Shown here piece by piece: positions 8,453 through 17,600 of a stretch of DNA of 64,000 nt. Source of the stretch: Paenibacillus xylaniclasticus (GTDB lineage Bacteria > Bacillota > Bacilli > Paenibacillales > Paenibacillaceae); assembly GCF_004001065.1 (NCBI RefSeq), contig NZ_BIML01000022.1:1-64000 (forward strand). The letters are read 5' to 3'. Under the pieces are notes generated by a model, which worked only from the letters and a program-made list of their open reading frames with translations, had not been told where the DNA came from and did not search any database. The position numbers were made by a program, and so were the translations under genes. The first letter of the stretch is position 1; each line of letters opens with the position of its first letter.

Positions 8453-8860
8453 TCGTAAACCCATCTCCTGTCTGTACAAAATGTAGGCTGATCAACCCAT
8501 CCCTTCTCCATAAGGCGGTCATTACCAATGGCTCGACTGAACTATGAAAGTCATTGTCCGTTAGGGAAAGAAGATCGTCACACTCAGCCACGAACAGGTC
8601 AAATGGACTAAGACAAAATCCATTAGACACAAAAAATTCATTCTATGTTAATATTGTGATTCTCTAACGTTTCGATAGATTTCTCCTCATTTCGTCAAAA
8701 TAGTACAAAAGTCACTCTTGTGTTTAACATAACATATCAACTCTCATCCCCCCCGCATTCAGCAAAGCTTCAGCCTGTACTTCGCCAATAAAGGCTATAA
8801 TAGGGCTGTAGAACGAACTGCAAAACGTACATGTCGCATTCGTTGAATGGAGGGACGTCT
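8453..8860. other. Divergent intergenic region
   Basis: About 400 bp between the minus-strand PA14/Fn3 operon and the plus-strand two-component operon. It should hold both promoters. Only the TATAAT box at 8796 is clear. A 64-codon minus-strand frame (8436-8630) has no ribosome binding site and was not accepted. Confidence 0.6.
8796..8801 (+). promoter_or_regulatory. Candidate -10 box of the two-component operon
   Basis: TATAAT lies 60 bp before the response regulator start. No good -35 hexamer sits at 17 bp; CTTCGC or TTCAGC farther upstream are poor matches. Confidence 0.4.
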
Positions 8861-9547
8861 ATGAAGCCGATACCCGGCATCAAAATATTGCTCGTCGACG
8901 ACGAGCCTCATATTGTGCAATTTCTTGAGTTAGGATTAGTGAACGAGGGCTTCGAGGTGCGGACTGCGCCTGACGGTATGACGGCGATTAACGTGGCGCA
9001 GCAGTTTATGCCGCATGTCGTTATTCTCGATGTGATGATGCCAGGCATGGACGGCTTCGAGACGTGCCGGATGCTGAAGAAGAGCGGCAGCGAGATCGCT
9101 GTCATTATGCTGACCGCCAAGGATGAGGTGGAAGACCGAGTGAAAGGATTGACGCTCGGCGCCGACGACTACCTTATAAAGCCGTTCAGCTTCGAGGAGC
9201 TGCTTGCCCGTATCCGGGCTAGACTGCGCAATCAGTTCCCGATGCTGTTCGGAGAGGTGACGGTCGGCCCGTTCCGCGTCGACGACCGCCGCAAAGAAAT
9301 TTCGTACGAGGGCGAGCCGCTGGAGCTGTCCCCAACCGAGTATGAGCTGCTGAAATATATGATTGCCAATCACGGCATTGTGCTGAGCAAATCGACGATT
9401 CTGGACAAGGTGTGGGGGTACGATTTCGGCGGGGAAGAAAATATCGTTGAGGTATACGTCCGCTCGCTGCGGGACAAGCTCCGAGACAAGGAGCATAAGC
9501 TGATTCGAACGCTGCGCGGCGCCGGATACCGGATCGATCTGCCATGA
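8861..9547 (+). CDS. OmpR/PhoB-family response regulator
   Basis: 228 residues. The receiver domain (about 1-120) has the acidic pair DDE, phospho-acceptor Asp in ILDVMMPGMDG, and the Thr and Lys switch residues in MLTAKD and LIKPF. A Trans_reg_C winged helix (about 135-228) ends GAGYRIDLP. The start is ATG 8861, with GGAGGG six bases upstream, rather than the in-frame ATG 30 bases earlier. It overlaps the sensor kinase gene by 4 bp (ATGA) and is expected to be phosphorylated by it. Target genes are unknown; no transporter or cell-wall gene accompanies the pair. Confidence 0.92.
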   Translation: MKPIPGIKILLVDDEPHIVQFLELGLVNEGFEVRTAPDGMTAINVAQQFMPHVVILDVMMPGMDGFETCRMLKKSGSEIAVIMLTAKDEVEDRVKGLTLGADDYLIKPFSFEELLARIRARLRNQFPMLFGEVTVGPFRVDDRRKEISYEGEPLELSPTEYELLKYMIANHGIVLSKSTILDKVWGYDFGGEENIVEVYVRSLRDKLRDKEHKLIRTLRGAGYRIDLP

Positions 9548-11067
9548 GGTGGTCATCGTTCACTGCGAGGCTGAAGCTGCTCCTGTCTCCGCACTCACTC
9601 CGGTCTCAGCTGCTCGCCAGATCGCTTATCGTTCTAGCCGCCCTACTCTTGCTGATCGGTACGTTTCAATATGTCATTATGAGAGATTTCCTCTATCGTA
9701 ATCAGGCAAATTCGATGATGGCGGAGCTGCGCAATGTGCCGCACGAGCTGTTCGACCGCGGCGGACCATTCGGCGGAGCGACGAGGCCCTATCCGAGAGA
9801 AGGTCGTGCTGCCGGAGCTGCAGGAAGCGGAATGGACGAAAGCTACGTGAGCAAGCCGCCCGATAACTCGTTCCTGTTCATGCAGAACAAATCGCTTGCT
9901 ATCGTAAGAACCGACTCCTTCATCGACGTAACAGCGGATAGAGGCGTCACGCCGCCGCAGTTGACCAAGGCTAAGTATGATGAGATTCGTTCGAACAACG
10001 GGCAACCGCGCTATGAGGTGGCCGCCTCCAGCGACGGGACCGAGCAGCTGCTCGTATTTCTGAAGCTGACTCCCGACTCAGAGGAAATGATCCAGCTCGG
10101 GCAGACGACGAGGCCGCTCAAGGAACAGCTGCTCAGCCAGTTACTCATCTTCGGTATACTGTCCATTCTTGCGCTGGCAGGCGGTCTTCTACTCTATTTG
10201 CCCATTCTCAAAAGAACGCTTCGTCCGCTGAACAAAATGGTAGAAACGGTAGAGCGTATCGACGCCGGCAGCTTGAACGAACGGTCTCCGGTCGAACAAG
10301 GTCAGCTCGAAATCGACCGGCTCGCTGATTCGTTCAATGGCATGCTCGAACGGCTGGAACGGTCGTTCCAATCCGAGCGGGAAGCGAAGGAGCAGATGCG
10401 CCAGTTTATCGCAGATGCCTCCCATGAGCTGCGCACGCCGCTGACATCTATTCACGGCTTTATCGAGGTGCTGCTTCGCGGCGCGGCGGAACGACCGGAA
10501 CAGCTCTATATGGCGCTGAACAGCATGCACGGCGAGTCAACGAGAATTAAGAAGCTCGTCGAGGACCTGCTAACGCTGGCTAAGCTGGACCGTGCGCCGC
10601 AGCTGCAGCTAACGACAGCTCGGTTGGATCGACTGATGGAAGAGATGGAGCCACATTTGCACATGCTCGCGGAGAGCAGGCTCGTCCGATTCGATGTGGA
10701 GCCGAACATTCAAGCGGTCTGTGACGCAGATAAAATCAAGCAAGTCATTCTAAATCTGTTCCACAATGCGGTGCAGCATACCGATCCGCAGCTTGGCGAA
10801 ATTGATGTGTCGGTCTATTCCACAGGGGGGCGGGCAGCCGTCTCCATCCGCGATAACGGCAGCGGCATTGCAGCAGACCATCTGCCGCACGTATTCAATC
10901 GGTTCTATCGGAGCGACGTCTCGCGCACCCGCAAGCTCGGCGGCTCCGGGCTCGGGCTGTCGATCTCTCGCTCAATCGTCGAGGCACATGGCGGCTCCAT
11001 CTTCGTCGACAGCACGCTCGGCGCTGGCTCGACCTTCACGTTTACGCTGCCGATAAGCGGCAGTTAG
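9544..11067 (+). CDS. Membrane sensor histidine kinase
   Basis: 507 residues. TM1 is at about 22-45 (LIVLAALLLLIGTFQYVI). An extracytoplasmic sensor of about 150 residues is followed by TM2 at about 200-222, HAMP (about 223-275), and HisKA with the phosphorylated His in ADASHELRTPLTSIHGF. A HATPase_c domain has N-box NLFHNAVQHT, G1 DNGSGI and G2 GSGLGLSIS. Translationally coupled to the upstream regulator and followed by a terminator, so the operon has two genes. The signal sensed cannot be told from sequence. Confidence 0.92.
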   Translation: MRWSSFTARLKLLLSPHSLRSQLLARSLIVLAALLLLIGTFQYVIMRDFLYRNQANSMMAELRNVPHELFDRGGPFGGATRPYPREGRAAGAAGSGMDESYVSKPPDNSFLFMQNKSLAIVRTDSFIDVTADRGVTPPQLTKAKYDEIRSNNGQPRYEVAASSDGTEQLLVFLKLTPDSEEMIQLGQTTRPLKEQLLSQLLIFGILSILALAGGLLLYLPILKRTLRPLNKMVETVERIDAGSLNERSPVEQGQLEIDRLADSFNGMLERLERSFQSEREAKEQMRQFIADASHELRTPLTSIHGFIEVLLRGAAERPEQLYMALNSMHGESTRIKKLVEDLLTLAKLDRAPQLQLTTARLDRLMEEMEPHLHMLAESRLVRFDVEPNIQAVCDADKIKQVILNLFHNAVQHTDPQLGEIDVSVYSTGGRAAVSIRDNGSGIAADHLPHVFNRFYRSDVSRTRKLGGSGLGLSISRSIVEAHGGSIFVDSTLGAGSTFTFTLPISGS

Positions 11068-11089
11068 CTTAGTTGGATGAAACATAAAA

Positions 11090-11132
11090 AAGAAATGGCG
11101 GTGTCAAGGTAGTCCTTGTACCGCCATTTCTT
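11090..11132. terminator. Terminator of the two-component operon
   Basis: AAGAAATGGCGGT and its complement form a long stem closed by TCAAGG/CCTTGA-like pairing around a short loop; A-rich on the 5' side and TTTCTTCTC on the 3' side. It could work in both directions, although the minus-strand gene upstream of it is 100 bp away. Confidence 0.75.
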
Positions 11133-11239
11133 CTCGGACGAGGTTAAAGAGTAGAATTTATGCACTCCGTGCAGCCTTTCGTCCGTTGTCGGAGTCTACG
11201 AGCGATGCGTTCGAACGGGAGGCCGTACGTTCCCGCCTT

Positions 11240-12190
11240 CTAACTCGGTACGACCCGATACACCGCTCTCCCATTCACGCGGCTTCGCTTCACTCTTGTA
11301 TGGATTCGGGAGATGCTCGTAATGTCGGTTTTTCCGCTGCTGTCCTTTGTCACTTTCATTCGTAAAATAAGGCCGCGAACCGTATGCTCATTGTTATACA
11401 GCTTGGTCGATATAAAATTGCCCAGCGAATAAGCCGCCACCCGATGCTTCACGATTCCGCTTGCGTCCTTCACCTTACCGAATGTAATCGGCTGCAGAAC
11501 GTGAGGATGGGCGCCAATCACCGCGTTAACTCCGTAACGGAACAGCGCCTGTACAATTCTACGCTGCTTCGCGCTTGGCGTCCGCTTATATTCCACGCCG
11601 AAATGCAGGCAGGCGATTATGATATCCGCCCGCTTCTTGAGCGCTCTAACGTCAGCGGCGATTCGGGGAAGACGGATTTTGTTGACGAGATATGGCTGCG
11701 CCACCGGATTGCGATTCGTCCCCGTCGTATACGACAGAATACCAACTCGAATGCCTTTCACCGGAATGACCGTGTATCGTCTTGACTCTGCCAGCGTACG
11801 GGAAGTGCCGGTATGGCGCAGACCATACTGATCCAATATTTGGAGCGTCCGTTTTAAGCCTGCGGCGCCGCGGTCTACGCAATGATTGTTCGCCGTAGTC
11901 AACAGATCGAAGCCAAGCCGCTTCAGCGTGCCGGCGAAGGAGTCGGGACAGTTAAATGACGGCCAGCCGGTATGCGCTTTGCGCAGCTCATATTTGCCGG
12001 ACGGCCCCGGCGGGCCGGAGAACGTCGTCTCCAGGTTGCCGATCGTTAGATCGGGGCTGCGAAGATACGGTTTCACGGCTGCGAACAGCGGATCGAAGTC
12101 GTAGCTCTTCGAGCCTGCGCGGCGAGCCGATTCGATTATCCGGCCTTTCATTAATAGATCGCCGACTGCGGCAATCGTAATCGAAGCCAA
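11240..12190 (-). CDS. CapA-family metallophosphatase-like protein
   Basis: 316 residues matching the PGA_cap family related to CapA of poly-gamma-glutamate synthesis. Motifs are AVGDLLMKG, DLTIGNLETTFSG, TANNHCVDRG, CLHFGVEY, GAHPHVLQP and YSLGNFIST, which build a calcineurin-like metal site. There is no signal peptide or membrane anchor and no capB or capC gene nearby, so a role in capsule synthesis is not supported; many such stand-alone proteins have unknown function. The start is TTG with GGAGG seven bases upstream. Confidence 0.85.
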   Translation of the reverse strand: MASITIAAVGDLLMKGRIIESARRAGSKSYDFDPLFAAVKPYLRSPDLTIGNLETTFSGPPGPSGKYELRKAHTGWPSFNCPDSFAGTLKRLGFDLLTTANNHCVDRGAAGLKRTLQILDQYGLRHTGTSRTLAESRRYTVIPVKGIRVGILSYTTGTNRNPVAQPYLVNKIRLPRIAADVRALKKRADIIIACLHFGVEYKRTPSAKQRRIVQALFRYGVNAVIGAHPHVLQPITFGKVKDASGIVKHRVAAYSLGNFISTKLYNNEHTVRGLILRMKVTKDSSGKTDITSISRIHTRVKRSRVNGRAVYRVVPS

Positions 12191-12316
12191 AGGATCGCCT
12201 CCTGCCTCCTGCTTATCTTATGAAGTGCTATACCATATTCACACCGCACAAGACATGCGTAGGCATTCAAGCAAGGAAGACGATCCGATCCGTTTCACCA
12301 AGTCTATGCCCTAAGC

Positions 12317-13360
12317 TTAACGAAGCCGAATACATACAGGCTTAACCATATCATAGCCTTGTTCCGTCAGTGCTGGATAACCGTCCTCCCCAATGGACAG
12401 AACAGCAATGCGATCTGAATCTTGATTCGCCGTAAGCAGCCAGCGGCCGCCCGGCACGAGCAGGAAGTGACGCGGCGCCTTGCCGCCTGACGGCGTATGC
12501 CCGATCAGCTCCAGCAGACCCTCTTCGCCAACGCGAAATGAGACGATGCTGTCGTGGCCCCGATTCGAACCATATACGTAACGGCCATCCTCCGATACCG
12601 CAATTTCTGCACATAGATTGAAGCCGTCGAAATCAGCAGGCAGTGCAGGTACTGTCTGACGATGGGTTAATAGACCTTCTGCACGGTCAAGCTCGTACAC
12701 CGAAATCGTATTCGACAATTCCTCAATTACATAGACAAGCGACAGCGTCGGATGGAACGCAAGATGACGCGGACCAGCGCCTGGCGCAGCCTTCGTCTCG
12801 TGCAGCAGCGCAAGCTTGCCCTCCTTCCGATCCAGCCGATAGGTATAGATCGTATCCGTGCCAAGATCGTTCACCAGATAGAGTGCTGTTCCAGGAACCG
12901 CATAGATCGAATGGGGATGCGAGCACTCTTGACGATTCGGATTGACGCTGCTTCCTTCATGCTTGATCGTATCTGAAGCCGGGCCGATCGAGCCATCCTT
13001 GGCAATCGGGTAGACGCTTACCGGACCGCCGCTGTAATTGACGAGCAGCAGCCATTGGCCCGACTCATCAATCGTCAAATGGCAAGGATCATCACCATTA
13101 GAGGACTGCCGATTTGTTTCCGCCAACGCTTCGCCCTCACGGCCGAAAGCAACGATCGCTCCATTGGACGTCTCGCTGACGGCGAATAGCCTGTCCGCTT
13201 CCTTCACATAAGCCAGAAACGAAGGATTGTCTACACACGTCAGACCTTCACCTTCGCTTAGTATGCCCGTTTCGGTATCGAACGCAAGAGCACGAATGCC
13301 GTTATTATTCGCTGTATTATATGAGCCTGCCCATAATAAGACCTTATTCATATGCTGCAT
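12317..13360 (-). CDS. Lactonase family protein (6-phosphogluconolactonase-like beta-propeller)
   Basis: 347 residues of the YbhE/Pgl seven-bladed propeller family, which hydrolyses 6-phosphogluconolactone in the pentose phosphate pathway. Signature segments are WAGSYNT, DPCHLTIDESGQWLLLVNYSGG, GAGPRHLAFHPT and YVYGSNRGHDSIVSF, with GGKAPRHFLLVPGGRWL near the end. Cytoplasmic; no signal peptide. The ATG at 13360 has AGGAG upstream; a second ATG nine bases on is possible. Monocistronic and divergent from the CAP lipoprotein gene. The exact substrate is an inference from the family. Confidence 0.85.
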   Translation of the reverse strand: MQHMNKVLLWAGSYNTANNNGIRALAFDTETGILSEGEGLTCVDNPSFLAYVKEADRLFAVSETSNGAIVAFGREGEALAETNRQSSNGDDPCHLTIDESGQWLLLVNYSGGPVSVYPIAKDGSIGPASDTIKHEGSSVNPNRQECSHPHSIYAVPGTALYLVNDLGTDTIYTYRLDRKEGKLALLHETKAAPGAGPRHLAFHPTLSLVYVIEELSNTISVYELDRAEGLLTHRQTVPALPADFDGFNLCAEIAVSEDGRYVYGSNRGHDSIVSFRVGEEGLLELIGHTPSGGKAPRHFLLVPGGRWLLTANQDSDRIAVLSIGEDGYPALTEQGYDMVKPVCIRLR

Positions 13361-13528
13361 GATGCCGCCTCTCCTTCAGTCGTTTTCTGCCAGCATACTT
13401 GTGTACTCCGCCTTAGTCAACCTCCAACAGCCATTCTCACCCTTTACGTACATCATCTCACAGCATAATGGCCGTCCTTGAAGGAAAAATTATTTGTATC
13501 TCATAAGAAAAGGGGTGCTGTCAACAGC

Positions 13529-14287
13529 ATGAAGAAGGTTGTAGCCACAGCCGTCGTCCTCGCTGCTCTGCTTACAGGCTGCGGAGCCGGAAACAACGAC
13601 AACAATGGTAATAATGGCGACCATGGCGTGAAGCAAATGAATTATGGCAAAATTTCTGCAAAATCGACGAAAGAAAATTTCACGGCACAATCTACGCCTA
13701 ATACGACGCAGCGTTGGATCGTCATTGGGGGCAACGCCGGCAATTTCAACTGGGACAACATTAAGCTGCCTGCCGGATTCCGGGTGGTCCCTCAATACCC
13801 GACGACCAATCCGTCAAATCCGGCCACGCCGTCTACGCCGTCGCAGCCTTCGACGCCATCAACGCCAACCACTCCATCTACTCCAACAGGAGGCGGCGAT
13901 ACGACGGGAACGGGAGCTCCATCGACTCAGGCGAAGCAGGTGCTCGATCTAGTCAACGCGCAGCGTAAGAATAACGGTCTTAACGCATTGACGCTCGATA
14001 ATGCATTGTCGAACATGGCGCTCGTGAAAGCTAAAGATATGATCAATAACAATTATTTCTCCCACAACTCTCCGACATACGGCTCGCCGTTCGATATGAT
14101 GAAGAAATTCGGCATTTCGTACCGGACGGCAGGAGAGAACATCGCGAAGGGGCAGAAGACCGCTCAGCAGGTCATGAACGACTGGATGAACAGCTCCGGC
14201 CACCGCGCCAACATTCTGAACAGCGGCTACACGAAGCTTGGCGTCGGCTTCTACAACAACGCCTGGGTGCAGGAGTTTACCGGCTAA
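13529..14287 (+). CDS. CAP-domain (SCP/PR1, YkwD-like) lipoprotein
   Basis: 252 residues from ATG 13529 (AAGGGG upstream), preferred over the earlier in-frame ATG because it begins the lipoprotein signal MKKVVATAVVLAALLTGC with lipobox LLTG-C. A Pro/Thr/Ser-rich linker (about 90-130) precedes a C-terminal CAP domain: VNAQRKNNG, SHNSPTYGSPFDMM, AGENIAKG, WMNSSGHRANILN, LGVGFY. Such proteins are cell-envelope associated in Firmicutes and often linked to sporulation or the cell surface; the activity is uncertain. It ends at the bidirectional terminator at 14295. Confidence 0.9.
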   Translation: MKKVVATAVVLAALLTGCGAGNNDNNGNNGDHGVKQMNYGKISAKSTKENFTAQSTPNTTQRWIVIGGNAGNFNWDNIKLPAGFRVVPQYPTTNPSNPATPSTPSQPSTPSTPTTPSTPTGGGDTTGTGAPSTQAKQVLDLVNAQRKNNGLNALTLDNALSNMALVKAKDMINNNYFSHNSPTYGSPFDMMKKFGISYRTAGENIAKGQKTAQQVMNDWMNSSGHRANILNSGYTKLGVGFYNNAWVQEFTG

Positions 14288-14294
14288 CAATAAA

Positions 14295-14322
14295 ACAGGA
14301 GGACGATCTGTCGTCCTCCTGT
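14295..14322. terminator. Bidirectional terminator
   Basis: A perfect 12-bp stem (ACAGGAGGACGA and its complement) with a TCTG loop between converging genes. The minus-strand side is followed by TTTTATTG, the better T-tract, and ends the ATPase/HNH operon. Confidence 0.85.
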
Positions 14323-14328
14323 GTGATG

Positions 14329-15501
14329 TTAATTGCGATGCACAATATCATACGCGAATTTAGATAATGGCCTTCGGCTGAATTCTTCCGGCTCCATGGA
14401 GAAACCATATTGGAAGAGCGCGATTTCCCGATCGGTAAGCGTAAGTCCTGTACCAGCATCTTCGAACAGTTTTTTCAAATCCGCTTTCAGCAGGTCGGCA
14501 TATTTCTTCCGCTTATACAGCAGCTCCCGCGCGTAGTCCTTATGACTTTGATATACGCTCGTTAGCTCGAACGTCTCGATGTTGTTCTGAATTCGTTCAC
14601 GCTTACTGCCTGATGCCGTCAGGACAATTTCGATATTGAAGCTCGTATTATCTCCCAAGATTGAACCGATTGTAGAGCCGGAGTTGTAATTGACCTTGAA
14701 ATAAGCATCCGCCTCAAAGCCTTCTTCATACGGATATAACAGCTCTACGCCTTTGTCGAGCTTGAATCTGGAATTACATATTTGACACGAAGGGACAAAA
14801 TTATATAGCGACAATGAGAACAACGGAAATTGGGATTTCGGATAGAAGTGGTCCAAATCCGCCGTCGTGTGATATCTCTGCTTTTTATTTTTCCAATAGT
14901 ACGTTATAAATTGCCGGTTACAGTAAGGGCAGACGTCGGTCCCCATTCGGTGCAGCAGCTCGTGTCGAAGCTCGTCCGGCAGATCCCTCTCGTAACTGAC
15001 GATTGCTTTTATGCTTTCGTTCAATTGATCCAGAGCTTGGCTCACTCCGGTGATGAAAGCTTTAAACTTCTCGTTCGATTGAGCGTAATCCCGATATTGT
15101 TGGATATACGGCTCAACCCACGGATTTCGGAAACGGTCGACGAATTCCACTCTGTACTGCTGCTGATGAAGCCTGTTCCTCGGTCTCCCCAGCCGCTCCA
15201 GCTCCCGATTCACCTGAAACGAGCTATAATGGACAAGCAGGCCTGTCTTCCAATAATTCTCGATGATAGGATTCCTGCTTATTAAGTGATGCAAATCCCC
15301 GGCAATAAGCTGCTCGACGAACGCTTCATCCAGCTGACCGCCTCCATTCTCGAACAGCTCCGTCGCCCTATGAATCGTGAACACTTGAACAGGAGCTCCT
15401 GAGCCAGAAGCAGCTGCATACCGTAACTTCAGCCCTGCTTTCATTTCATTCCAATAATAGGGGGCCACTTGCGCTAATAATTGCGGATTAATTTGGATCA
15501 T
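14329..15501 (-). CDS. HNH endonuclease of an ATPase/HNH (Septu-like) pair
   Basis: 390 residues. An alpha-rich N-terminal part (1-190) precedes an HNH/zinc-finger core: VCPYCNRQF, then ADLDHFYPKSQFP, then LYNFVPSCQICNSRFK. These provide two CxxC pairs and the DH of the catalytic strand, as in PtuB-type nucleases. The C-terminal 130 residues are unassigned. The gene overlaps the upstream ATPase gene by 14 bp, implying co-expression. In Septu, PtuA ATPase and PtuB HNH nuclease together restrict phage; the match here is by architecture only. GAGGG precedes the ATG. Confidence 0.75.
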   Translation of the reverse strand: MIQINPQLLAQVAPYYWNEMKAGLKLRYAAASGSGAPVQVFTIHRATELFENGGGQLDEAFVEQLIAGDLHHLISRNPIIENYWKTGLLVHYSSFQVNRELERLGRPRNRLHQQQYRVEFVDRFRNPWVEPYIQQYRDYAQSNEKFKAFITGVSQALDQLNESIKAIVSYERDLPDELRHELLHRMGTDVCPYCNRQFITYYWKNKKQRYHTTADLDHFYPKSQFPLFSLSLYNFVPSCQICNSRFKLDKGVELLYPYEEGFEADAYFKVNYNSGSTIGSILGDNTSFNIEIVLTASGSKRERIQNNIETFELTSVYQSHKDYARELLYKRKKYADLLKADLKKLFEDAGTGLTLTDREIALFQYGFSMEPEEFSRRPLSKFAYDIVHRN

Positions 15502-17425
15502 AACGGCCCTCGGCTTGTCTCTTTAATCGTTCCAGCTCCTTCTCCATCTCCCGGATTCGTGCTTGCAGTTCTGAATGCTCTGTGAACGTTCGCACTTTGG
15601 CGCGCATATGCTCCTGCAGCTTGGAACGGATGATGTCCTCCCCAATCGAATCAATAATGCCGCTCACACGTTCGATTGCTTCAGGATCGTAAGTCGTCCA
15701 CTCATTAATCTCAGTAAGCAGATTATTGAATAAGTTCGCCGCGAACTGTCCGATCGGCGATTCAATGAAGAAATCTTTCTTTATAATATCGTAGAAATTA
15801 CTCATCAGTCCGAAGTCCGCTTTCTTCACGATCCGCTCCAGCCGTCCTTCTTTCTCCTTCACGTCAATGCAGGTAATATGCTCGCTCGGAATGTCAGAGA
15901 CCATGAACGGAGAATGCGTCGTCAGCACAATTTGAAATTGAATCGGCCGGTCGAATTTCGCGAGGCTAATAAACTCCGTCAAATAATAAACGTACCTTCT
16001 AGACCATTCCGGATGAAATGAGGCGTCCGGCTCATCGAGCAGCAGCAGCACCGTATCAACCTCGGGATGATTAAAGCCGAGCTGCACGGCGGCATGAAGT
16101 CCGGCAAAGCCGTGAATAAACTCAAGCTCCCCTGCGCTTAAATTCCGGATCGTAATCTCCACTAAGCTGCGGCTGCTCGAATCTTCTCGTTCAAACAGCG
16201 CCAACAGCTCATAAAGGCCTTGATCGAAGCTTGCCCACGCGTAGGCGCGAATCTCCGTAGAAGATACAAAATGCGCTTCGTTTGCCCTCATTAATGCATT
16301 TACCGCTAATCCATAAAAATCCGGATGGATCGTCGCTTCTAACCGCTTCATCCATTCAGGCTCCAAAGTGCGGCAAATCTCATGGATCACTTCTAACAGG
16401 TAGGCAGTCTTATCGGATAACGGAACGATGTTCTCAATTCTAGTCTTGCAAGCATTCTGCTCATCTTGGTTCAACAGCTGCTGTGCACGATTAAGCCATA
16501 AATCAATGATGACCGCCTCTAGAAAAACAATAATAAACTTTTGCTTCTCCGATATGCCGTCGTCTGATGATCGTTCCTCTAAATCGTCGTAGATATGAAT
16601 TCTTGTGTCCCGCTCGTTAAAATAGAGAATCTCTTCCGGCTTCCAATAGAGCCGGAGATCGAACAGCCGACGCAGCTCCTGCCGAGCTGCAAAGCCAGGG
16701 AACAAGCTGCTTGCCAGCTTGACCTCGCATACGGCTTCTCCGATGGTGAATACCTGCTCCAGAAGCTTAAATTCGCTGGCCATAAACCGATACAGATGCG
16801 CGTACAGCGGCTTCGTTATATAAATTCGCTGATAGCTTACAGACAAATCGTCCGTATCCTGATATACAGGACTCGTATACCAGCGACGGTCTGATTGCTT
16901 AGGCATGTAGAGCGAGACGAGCTGCTCTCTTAGACTGTATTTTTTCTTGCCGTTGGTGTGCTTTACGAACTGGATATAGTCCTGGTATTCGGCTGTCTGC
17001 TTCTCGTAATGGTAATGGAAGGTAAGGCTGAATTCTTGACTCGTAAATTGTGGGAGATCGGTAATAAAGCTGATCAGCTCCCGATCATTGCCTTCCACTA
17101 CAAAGCTTGCGTCCCCCAAATAATAAAGCGCGAACCAGGAGGCATTCTCGAACAGCTGATCGCGGCGCATTTTTTGAGAGCCGAACAGATCGAGCAACGT
17201 CGTCTTGCCTGCACCGTTCTTGCCGACGATCATATTAATGGTAGATATATTCGGTCCCCATAAGTTCCGATAAGGATTCCGAAGCCGCTCGATATGCAAA
17301 CGGGCGGACTTCACCTTATCTCCAGGAGTGTAGGTAATGTTAAAATCGTTCGTGAAGCTGAACTCCTGACTGTAAAAGCATCGACCTATATCATGGATAT
17401 ACAAATAGACAAGCTGCGGGTTCAT
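15488..17425 (-). CDS. ABC/OLD-like AAA ATPase of a Septu-like defence pair
   Basis: 645 residues from ATG 17425 (GAGGAG six bases upstream; nine codons more are open upstream). Walker A is GKNGAGKTT (about residue 70). The ABC signature NLSAGELEF, Walker B VLLLLDEPDASFHPEW and a switch His in LTTHSPFMVSD lie in the C-terminal half. The lobe between them is long and helical; a short coiled coil (RIREMEKELERLKR) ends the protein. No TOPRIM domain follows, unlike OLD nucleases. The HNH gene downstream overlaps, which makes a PtuAB-like anti-phage role the best inference. Confidence 0.75.
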   Translation of the reverse strand: MNPQLVYLYIHDIGRCFYSQEFSFTNDFNITYTPGDKVKSARLHIERLRNPYRNLWGPNISTINMIVGKNGAGKTTLLDLFGSQKMRRDQLFENASWFALYYLGDASFVVEGNDRELISFITDLPQFTSQEFSLTFHYHYEKQTAEYQDYIQFVKHTNGKKKYSLREQLVSLYMPKQSDRRWYTSPVYQDTDDLSVSYQRIYITKPLYAHLYRFMASEFKLLEQVFTIGEAVCEVKLASSLFPGFAARQELRRLFDLRLYWKPEEILYFNERDTRIHIYDDLEERSSDDGISEKQKFIIVFLEAVIIDLWLNRAQQLLNQDEQNACKTRIENIVPLSDKTAYLLEVIHEICRTLEPEWMKRLEATIHPDFYGLAVNALMRANEAHFVSSTEIRAYAWASFDQGLYELLALFEREDSSSRSLVEITIRNLSAGELEFIHGFAGLHAAVQLGFNHPEVDTVLLLLDEPDASFHPEWSRRYVYYLTEFISLAKFDRPIQFQIVLTTHSPFMVSDIPSEHITCIDVKEKEGRLERIVKKADFGLMSNFYDIIKKDFFIESPIGQFAANLFNNLLTEINEWTTYDPEAIERVSGIIDSIGEDIIRSKLQEHMRAKVRTFTEHSELQARIREMEKELERLKRQAEGRYDPN

Positions 17426-17552
17426 TGGTTTCTCCTCATGCTTCAAATTCATTCGTCGTCAGCAATCCGTTATTAATGTAATAATTTACAATATATTCTC
17501 AACTGTAGCATACGACTGTAAGCTCAGGCAATAACATGAGCATCTAGACAGC

Positions 17553-17582
17553 AAGAGCCTCCCGCAGCTGCAGGAGGCTCTT
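17553..17582 (-). terminator. Terminator after sfnG
   Basis: AAGAGCCTCC pairs with GGAGGCTCTT around a 10-nt loop, 19 bp past the sfnG stop on the minus strand. The T-tract is short. Confidence 0.7.
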
Positions 17583-17600
17583 ATAATCTGATATTATTGC

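Noticed and set aside
8436-8630. 64-codon ORF overlapping the start of the PA14/Fn3 gene
   Set aside because: No ribosome binding site and overlaps the signal peptide region of the real gene in another frame.
11240-12190. Capsule (poly-gamma-glutamate) synthesis locus
   Set aside because: Only a CapA-like protein without signal peptide or anchor is found; no capB, capC or capE gene lies beside it.
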